Source: CAZUZD01 sp964624465
Lineage (GTDB): Bacteria > Planctomycetota > Planctomycetia > Isosphaerales > Isosphaeraceae
DNA length: 6,457 nucleotides
Direction of reading: 5' to 3'
Assembly (NCBI GenBank): GCA_964624465.1
Contig: CAZUZD010000340.1
Span: forward strand, 1 to 6,457
In this document: piece after piece, positions 1 to 4,395 of the stretch
Position numbering within the stretch: position 1 is the first letter of the stretch
Layout of the letters: every line of letters begins with the position of its first letter
Made by a program: the position numbers and the translations under genes
Notes under the pieces: generated by a model
Told to the model about the DNA's origin: nothing
The model's database searches: none
Seen by the model: the letters and a program-made list of their open reading frames with translations, nothing else

Positions 1-1512
1 ACCCGCCGGCACTCGTTCATCGTCTCGCTGCTGGGCATCAAGCACGTCGTCGTCGCCATCAACAAGATGGACCTCGTCGACTACAGTCGCGACGTCTTCG
101 AGCGGATCAAGGACGAGTACACCGGCTTCGTCGCCAAGCTGGAACTCCGCGACATCACCTTCATCCCCATGTCGGCGCTCAAGGGGGACAACGTCGCCTC
201 CAAGAGCGACGCCATGCCCTGGTACAGCGGCCCGCCGCTGCTGGACCACCTGGAGACGGTGCACATCGCCAGCGACCGCAACCTGACCGACCTGCGGTTT
301 CCGGTGCAGTACGTCATCCGCCCCAACCTGGACTTCCGCGGCTTCGCCGGCACGGTCGCCTCGGGCGTCATCCGCCAGGGCGACGAGGTGATGGTGCTGC
401 CCTCGGGCAAGCGCAGCCGGGTCAAGTCGATCGTCACCTACGACGGCGAGCTGGAGGAGGCGTTCGCGCCCCTGGCCGTGACCGTGACGCTGGCCGACGA
501 GGTCGACGTCAGCCGCGGCGACATGCTGGTGCACCCCGACAATGCGCCCCAGGTGCGCAGCGAGATCGAGGCGATGGTCGTGTGGATGGCCGAGACGCCG
601 TTCGTGCCCGGCCGGACCTACACGCTGAAGCAGACGACCCGGCAGGTCACCGCCGAGGTCGCTGCGTTCCGCCACGGCGTGGTCGTGAACACGCTGGAGC
701 ACCGCGCGATCGCGCGGCTGGAGCTGAACGAGGTGGGCCACGTGGCGCTCAGCCTCACGCAGCCGCTGGCGTGCGACCCGTACCGGGTCAACCCCGCCAC
801 CGGGGCATTCATCCTGATCGACCGGCTGACGAACAACACGGTCGGCGCGGGCATGATCCAGGAGGCCGGCACCGGCCGGCTCCCCGGCGACGTCTGGGCC
901 GCCGAGTCCACGTCCCGCCTCAAGCCCCGCGCGAGCCTGATCGCCCCGGCCGAGCGCGAGCAGCGCTTCGGCCAGGTGCCGGTGACCGTGCTGCTCGTCG
1001 GCCTGACCGGCAGCGGCAAGAGCCGCATCGCCTACGCCCTGGAGCGCCGGCTCTGGGACGAGGGCCGCGCCGTCACCGTCCTCTACGGCCAGAGCATGCG
1101 CCAGGGCCTGAACCGCGACCTCGGCTTCAGCGCCGACGACCGTAGCGAGAACCTCCGGCGCTCCTCCGAGGTGGCCAAGCTCCTCAACGACGCCGGCGTG
1201 ATCACCATCGCCGCCTTCGTCGCCCCGCACGAGTCCGTCCGCGAGAAGGCGAAGTCGCTGATCGGCCGCGACCGCGTGCTGGAGGTGTATTGCACCGCCC
1301 CCATGGACGTGTTGCGTGCCCGCGACCAGAGCGGCGCCTACCGCATGGCCGACGCCGGCCAGATCGCCCAGATGCCCGGCGTCACCGCCACCTTCGAAGA
1401 ACCGCAGACCCCCGACCTCGTCCTCCAGACCGACCAGATCAGCGTCGACGCGAGCGTCGACCGCATCGTCGCCCTGATGAAGGCCAAGGGCTTCCTCGCC
1501 GACCGCTCGTAG
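1..1512 (+). CDS. cysNC: CysNC: sulfate adenylyltransferase large subunit fused to APS kinase-like domain (5' partial)
   Basis: With CysD, CysN makes adenosine 5'-phosphosulfate (APS) from sulfate and ATP, driven by GTP hydrolysis. The fused C-terminal CysC domain would phosphorylate APS to PAPS. Both act in the cytoplasm in sulfate activation. The reading frame is open from base 1, so the true start and the G1-G3 GTPase motifs lie upstream; the ATG at 67 is internal. In the 503 visible residues, TRRHSFIVSLLGIKHVVVAI leads into the G4 motif NKMD (21-24), and MSALKGDNV (G5-like) follows near residue 58. Two beta-barrel domains run from about 100 to 300, including RGFAGTV and the family sequence DRLTNNTVGAGMI. 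The kinase domain has a Walker A site GLTGSGKS (334-341) and QGLNRDLGF. Its active-site loop is unusual: canonical LDGDNVR reads LYGQSMR (361-367), and canonical FISPHR reads FVAPHE. CysN identity is very secure. PAPS-forming activity of the kinase half is uncertain. cysD would be expected just upstream. Confidence 0.95.
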   Translation, partial: TRRHSFIVSLLGIKHVVVAINKMDLVDYSRDVFERIKDEYTGFVAKLELRDITFIPMSALKGDNVASKSDAMPWYSGPPLLDHLETVHIASDRNLTDLRFPVQYVIRPNLDFRGFAGTVASGVIRQGDEVMVLPSGKRSRVKSIVTYDGELEEAFAPLAVTVTLADEVDVSRGDMLVHPDNAPQVRSEIEAMVVWMAETPFVPGRTYTLKQTTRQVTAEVAAFRHGVVVNTLEHRAIARLELNEVGHVALSLTQPLACDPYRVNPATGAFILIDRLTNNTVGAGMIQEAGTGRLPGDVWAAESTSRLKPRASLIAPAEREQRFGQVPVTVLLVGLTGSGKSRIAYALERRLWDEGRAVTVLYGQSMRQGLNRDLGFSADDRSENLRRSSEVAKLLNDAGVITIAAFVAPHESVREKAKSLIGRDRVLEVYCTAPMDVLRARDQSGAYRMADAGQIAQMPGVTATFEEPQTPDLVLQTDQISVDASVDRIVALMKAKGFLADRS

Positions 1513-1563
1513 GCCGCGCGGGTCCCGCTTTCGTCCGATCCGCCCTGACCCTGACCCTCCTCG

Positions 1564-1615
1564 TGTGCCGTGGTCCGGTCGCAGCGTGCCCCCGCTGCAC
1601 CCGGACCACGGCACA
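1564..1615 (+). terminator. Large hairpin downstream of cysNC, possible terminator
   Basis: Bases 1564-1578 (TGTGCCGTGGTCCGG) pair perfectly with 1601-1615, giving a 15-bp stem. After a 2x2 mismatch, GCAGCG (1581-1586) pairs with CGCTGC (1593-1598) around a 6-base loop. The hairpin lies about 50 bases past the cysNC stop. A TTTT run sits at 1622-1625, six bases past the stem rather than directly on it, so this is not a textbook intrinsic terminator. It could instead be part of the dispersed repeat in which it lies, or serve as an mRNA 3'-end stabiliser. Confidence 0.5.
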
Positions 1616-1634
1616 ACGCCGTTTTCGTAGGGCC

Positions 1635-1676
1635 GGGTCGCCCGGACGACTTGCTCGTCCGGGTCGCGCAGCGACA
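1635..1676 (+). repeat. Left core of the 42-bp perfect inverted repeat
   Basis: This is the exact reverse complement of 1841-1882. The core is itself a small palindrome: CCCGGACGA (1641-1649) pairs with TCGTCCGGG (1655-1663) around the loop CTTGC. Each copy can therefore fold alone or pair with its partner into a 42-bp stem. Just upstream lies TTTCGTAGGG (1623-1632), which also occurs at 2563-2572 at the edge of the other palindrome in the window. Confidence 0.9.
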
Positions 1677-1840
1677 GGCGGCGTCCGTTCCGCCATCCGC
1701 CCGGAGCCCCGACCCGCCGACCGGGCTCGTGGCGGGCGTCCTGACCACCCACCGAGTCCTCGTGCCGGTTCTGCTCCCTCCGGCCGATCGTGACCTGGGT
1801 CCTCCGCCCGAGGGCACTCGGCGGTGGAACGCGAGCCGCT

Positions 1841-1882
1841 TGTCGCTGCGCGACCCGGACGAGCAAGTCGTCCGGGCGACCC
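1841..1882 (-). repeat. Right core of the 42-bp perfect inverted repeat
   Basis: This is the exact reverse complement of 1635-1676, 164 bp further on. It contains the mirrored internal hairpin at 1854-1876 with loop GCAAG. Its flank lacks the TTTCGTAGGG string seen beside the left copy; on the minus strand ACCGACCAAGCA stands there instead. The two copies therefore differ in the flank while being identical in the core. Confidence 0.9.
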
Positions 1883-1992
1883 TGCTTGGTCGGTGTGCGA
1901 TAGCCACGCTGTGCCGGGGCCACGGCAGACCGCCAAGGCGGATTGTCTGCAGTCCGAAGGGGCTGAGAACGCCGATTCCGGATTGCTCGCCG

Positions 1993-2508
1993 TCAATCGC
2001 GTTCAGCCGTCGTGTCTGGTTTGGATTGCAAGGTCTTGATCCGCTGCTCGATCTCCACACGATCGGGCACCTTGGGGAACTCCTCCAGGAGATCCTTGAG
2101 CCAGATGACCGCGACGGAGTAAGCCCCTCGACCTTCGGTCCGTTGCGCCTCACTTCGAAGGAACGCCAATCGTTTTGCCGTCTCGGGCGTCTCCCCCCGC
2201 TCGCGCCTGTCCCGCTCGGCAATTCGCGCATCCAATTTTTGGCGTTCCTCGGCCTCTCGGGTCGCCTTCAATCGATCGGCCTCGGTTTGCCTTGCGACTT
2301 CGGCGGCCTTCGCGATGCGTTCCCGGGCTTCGGTCGCCGTTTGCTCAAGTTCCTGCTGCCGCCGGAATTGTTGAGGGGTGGGATTGGAGATTCGCTGGAG
2401 GTAAGCGAGTTCTTCTTGATCGCTCGAAAATGCGGGTCCACAGCCGCAGGTGCCAGCCGAGGCAGCAACCAAGAACATGAGAGACACCGTGAGATTTCTC
2501 CTCCACAT
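1993..2508 (-). CDS. Small exported coiled-coil protein, probable lipoprotein (hypothetical)
   Basis: This 171-residue protein belongs to no family I can name. The N-terminus MWRRN plus the hydrophobic run LTVSLMFLVAASAG is a signal peptide, followed by cysteines at 21 and 23. The AGTC or TCGC around them is an imperfect lipobox, so outer-membrane or periplasmic anchoring is likely but not certain. Residues about 28-125 are dominated by Glu, Arg, Gln, Ala and Lys with heptad-like spacing, suggesting a long coiled coil. The tail (about 130-160, AYSVAVIWLKDLLEEFP) resembles the last helices of a TPR-like repeat. The ATG at 2508 is preferred because it supplies the charged n-region; GAGAGG at 2525-2520 is a possible ribosome site, 11 bases away. 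GC content is clearly lower than in neighbouring genes (34 of 60 at 2221-2280), so recent acquisition or relaxed codon use is possible. It is convergent with cysNC and separated from the upstream operon by a strong hairpin. Confidence 0.75.
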   Translation of the reverse strand: MWRRNLTVSLMFLVAASAGTCGCGPAFSSDQEELAYLQRISNPTPQQFRRQQELEQTATEARERIAKAAEVARQTEADRLKATREAEERQKLDARIAERDRRERGETPETAKRLAFLRSEAQRTEGRGAYSVAVIWLKDLLEEFPKVPDRVEIEQRIKTLQSKPDTTAERD

Positions 2509-2556
2509 CTGGGTTGCTACCTCTCGTGCCTAATAGAGCAATGGAATAGCGAATAT

Positions 2557-2626
2557 TGACAGTTTCGTAGGGGCCGCTGTGCGGACCAAGATGAATATGG
2601 TCCGCACAGCGGCCCCTACGATGTCA
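2557..2626. repeat. Long perfect palindrome (24-bp arms) between two minus-strand genes
   Basis: Arms 2565-2588 and 2598-2621 are perfectly complementary around a 9-base loop (AGATGAATA). After a three-base bulge (GTT, 2562-2564) the pairing continues for five more pairs, TGACA (2557-2561) with TGTCA (2622-2626). It lies 28 bases past the carbonic anhydrase stop and about 50 bases before the exported-protein start. It may terminate the upstream minus-strand transcript, but no T-run follows the stem on that strand (AAACTGTC follows), so a rho-independent terminator is not well supported. Its edge, TTTCGTAGGG, is shared with the repeat near 1623, which suggests a dispersed palindromic family rather than a one-off site. 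Confidence 0.85.
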
Positions 2627-2653
2627 GGATATCCGGGGTGATTGCAGTGCAGG

Positions 2654-3199
2654 TCAAATGCCGGCGGCCGAGGTCTCCGGGGCGGGCGGGAACTCGCCGT
2701 TGCGGTGGCGCTGGGCCATGGCGATGTAGTGGGGCCAGGCGTGGGCGATGCGGGCGAGTAATGGGGCGTCGACGGGGCGGAGGAGGCGGCCGGGGACGCC
2801 CATGATGAGGGAGCCGGGGGCGATCGATTTCCCCTCGCCGATCAGGGTGCCGGCGGCGATGCCGGAGCCGCGGCCGTTGTGACAGCCGTTCAGCAGGATG
2901 GCGCCCATGCCGATCAGGCAGTCGTCCTCGACGGTGCAGCCGTGCAGGATGACGCGGTGGCCGACGGTGACGCGGGCGCCGATGACGCACGGGGTGCCGG
3001 GGTCGGCGTGCACCAGGGTCTGATCCTGGATGTTCGACTGCGGGCCGATGCGGATCGCCTCAGTGTCGCCGCGCAGCACGGCGCCGTACCAGACGCTGGA
3101 CTCGGGGCCGAGCACGACGTCGCCCATGACCAGGGCGCCGGGGGCGAGGAAGGCGGTCGGGTCGATCTGCGGGTGCGGCATGGCGGGGTCCGTGGCCAT
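2654..3199 (-). CDS. Gamma-class carbonic anhydrase-like hexapeptide-repeat protein (YrdA/PaaY type)
   Basis: This 181-residue left-handed beta-helix protein is of the gamma carbonic anhydrase family. Such proteins form cytoplasmic trimers with a metal ion held between subunits by three histidines. Family landmarks in order are SSVWYGAVLRGDTEAIRIG (35-53), SNIQDQTLVHAD (55-66, metal-ligand His64), VTVGHRVILHGC (77-88, ligands His81 and His86), LIGMGAILLNGC (95-106), and IAPGSLIMGVPGRLLRPV before a C-terminal helix. Length is normal for the family. The metal site is intact, so CO2 hydration is possible, but many YrdA/PaaY-like members have no proven carbonic anhydrase activity. The ATG at 3199 shares its A with the TGA of the upstream hydrolase (TGATG), pointing to translational coupling; a second in-frame ATG at 3181 is the alternative start. 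Neither has a clear Shine-Dalgarno sequence. The same frame stays open to about 4000, but that stretch is a shadow of the hydrolase gene. Confidence 0.92.
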   Translation of the reverse strand: MATDPAMPHPQIDPTAFLAPGALVMGDVVLGPESSVWYGAVLRGDTEAIRIGPQSNIQDQTLVHADPGTPCVIGARVTVGHRVILHGCTVEDDCLIGMGAILLNGCHNGRGSGIAAGTLIGEGKSIAPGSLIMGVPGRLLRPVDAPLLARIAHAWPHYIAMAQRHRNGEFPPAPETSAAGI

Positions 3200-4203
3200 C
3201 AGGGACGCGGGCCGGGCGCGGAGCCGGCGGCCGGGTGGGCGGGAATCGCGGGGTCCATGGCGCGGGTGCGGGCCTGCTCCAGGAACCGGGCGACGCGGTC
3301 GAAGACCGGCGGGCCGGCGACGGTGACGACGTCGCCGTGGGCGGCGTCGGCGACCACGTCGAGCACCCGGTCGGGTCCGTGGGCGAGCGCGTCGTGCAGG
3401 CGCCGGGCGTCGGCCAGCGGGGCGATCGGATCGCGGGCGCCGTGGAGCAGGGACACGGGGACGGCGAGCTGCGGGGCCAGGTCGATGGGCCGGGGCCGGT
3501 GCAGGGAGACGCCGGCGAGCCGGCCGGCGCGCCAGAGCATCGGCCTGGCGAAGCCGCCGGGCACGCGGAGGCGGCGGAGCCAGGCGGCGACGGTGGGGGT
3601 CAGGTCGTTGTAGCCGGCCTCCAGCACCAGGGCGCGGAGGCGGGGATCGTCGGCCGCCGCGCGCAGCGCGATGGCGGCACCCATCGAGCGGCCCCAGGCG
3701 GCGAACCAGGCGGTGGGCCCGACCCGGACCGCCAGCAGGTCGATCCAGGCGCGCAGGTCGTCGGCCTCGCGACCGCCGAACGAGCAGAAGGCGCCGCCGC
3801 TGTCGCCGCGGCCGCGGGCGTCGAGCAGCGCGACGTTCCAGCCGCGATCGGCCAGCGCCTGGGCCCGGTCGAAGAGCGCGGCGCGGTCCTCGGCGAAGCC
3901 GTGCAGCACGAGCAGTGTGCGGCCGTGCGCGTCGGGGGCGGCGCGGAAGGCACCGGCCAGGCGGGCGCCGTCGGGGGCCGCGACGGCGATCGGCTCCCAC
4001 GGCCAGGGTTCGACGCCTGGCCGGTTCGGGTCATGCCGCCGCCCCGGAGCGACCAGGCTCCAGGCTCCCCACTCGATGATGGCCAGCGTCCCCACCGCCA
4101 GGAGCCCGAGTGCGAACCCGCCCAGGCCCACGAGCAGTTCCAGCCACGGGCCCCCGCCGGGGGACAGCGCGTCGCCAGGGATCGATCCGAGCAGGAGTGG
4201 CAT
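3199..4203 (-). CDS. Membrane-anchored alpha/beta hydrolase (serine aminopeptidase S33-like)
   Basis: This 334-residue protein has an N-terminal membrane helix at about 21-43 (LELLVGLGGFALGLLAVGTL) and an alpha/beta hydrolase domain. Visible landmarks are LLVLHGFAED (oxyanion strand, about 97-106), LDARGRGDSGG (127-137), the nucleophile elbow GRSMGAA with Ser173, the acid in HGARDPI (Asp258) and the base in DAAHGD (His289). The complete triad argues for an active esterase, lipase or peptidase; the substrate cannot be read from sequence. The single helix suggests a membrane-tethered enzyme, with orientation unknown. I chose the ATG at 4203 because it directly precedes the hydrophobic segment. 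An in-frame ATG at 4266 would add 21 low-complexity residues. Ribosome-site evidence is poor for both. The stop overlaps the carbonic anhydrase start, so the two are probably co-transcribed. The Pro/Ala-rich tail after about residue 315 looks disordered. Confidence 0.88.
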   Translation of the reverse strand: MPLLLGSIPGDALSPGGGPWLELLVGLGGFALGLLAVGTLAIIEWGAWSLVAPGRRHDPNRPGVEPWPWEPIAVAAPDGARLAGAFRAAPDAHGRTLLVLHGFAEDRAALFDRAQALADRGWNVALLDARGRGDSGGAFCSFGGREADDLRAWIDLLAVRVGPTAWFAAWGRSMGAAIALRAAADDPRLRALVLEAGYNDLTPTVAAWLRRLRVPGGFARPMLWRAGRLAGVSLHRPRPIDLAPQLAVPVSLLHGARDPIAPLADARRLHDALAHGPDRVLDVVADAAHGDVVTVAGPPVFDRVARFLEQARTRAMDPAIPAHPAAGSAPGPRP

Positions 4204-4395
4204 GCCCTCATCATCGCCGCCGGCCGCTCGCCCTCCAAGCCCTGGCTGGTGCCGGGGCGTCGGCACGCTGCGGCGGCCCCCGGGACGTCGTCGTGGCCAC
4301 GCTGACGCTCAGGCCACGGCACACGGAGCGGGGCGCCAGCGGTCGTACGATCCGGGGCACACCGACCGGGACGGGATGGTCCCACGAGCTGGGCC
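4204..4395. other. 192-bp spacer between comEC and the hydrolase gene, with two weak hairpins
   Basis: No gene is visible here. On leaving comEC in the minus direction there is a short hairpin, GGGAC/GTCCC (4368-4372 with 4379-4383), then a second made from CGTGGC/GCCACG (4292-4297 with 4313-4318) enclosing CTGA/TCAG (4302-4305 with 4309-4312). Neither is followed by a T-run, so terminator function is only a possibility. I see no confident promoter elements, so it is unclear whether comEC and the hydrolase are one transcript. Confidence 0.4.

Larger units (their letters stand above)
1566..1927. mobile_element. MITE-like element or head-to-head pair of a dispersed intergenic repeat
   Basis: Two diverged copies of one repeat lie in opposite orientation. 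The outer ends, 1566-1588 and the reverse complement of 1905-1927, match at 19 of 23 positions; both begin TGCCGTGG and both carry CAGCGTG at the same offset. The inner cores 1635-1676 and 1841-1882 are a perfect 42-bp inverted repeat. Similarity continues inward for about 18 bp (13 of 18 matching, 1677-1694 against 1840-1823). The left copy has about 24 extra bases between outer end and core. No open reading frame resembling a transposase lies between the arms, and I could not identify a clear target-site duplication. This fits a non-autonomous miniature element or two independently placed copies of a chromosomal repeat family; the sequence alone does not decide. Confidence 0.5.
1513..1992. 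other. 480-bp intergenic region without a convincing gene
   Basis: This spacer lies between the convergent ends of cysNC and the small exported protein gene. Several long open frames cross it on both strands. Their translations are Arg/Pro/Gly-rich and match no family I recognise, and two of them give similar peptides (both contain AGSPGRLARPGRAAT) only because the underlying DNA is an inverted repeat. What it does hold is a large hairpin 52 bp past the cysNC stop, then two inverted copies of a repeat with about 165 bp between their perfect cores. Positions 1695-1822 between the arms, and 1928-1992 next to the exported protein gene, show no recognisable feature. Confidence 0.7.

Noticed and set aside
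1543..1560. Short tandem CCCTGA-type repeat after cysNC
   Set aside because: There are only about two units in GC-rich noncoding DNA, which is not distinguishable from chance.
1635..1882. Two repeat copies considered as a CRISPR or tandem array
   Set aside because: There are only two copies, in opposite orientation, with 164 bp between them and no spacer regularity.
1570..2559. 329-residue plus-strand open frame across the intergenic repeats and opposite the exported protein
   Set aside because: It has no recognisable motif, covers the inverted repeats, and is antisense to a better-supported gene with a signal peptide and coiled coil.
3200..4000. N-terminal extension fusing about 267 residues to the carbonic anhydrase protein
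   Set aside because: The frame is open, but the extension is Arg/Pro-rich low-complexity sequence overlapping the hydrolase gene. The carbonic anhydrase domain begins naturally just after the ATG at 3199.
3235..4305. 356-residue plus-strand open frame opposite the hydrolase gene
   Set aside because: Its Gly/Ala/Val-rich, motif-free translation is what a GC-rich gene produces on its opposite strand. The minus-strand frame has a complete hydrolase triad and a membrane helix.
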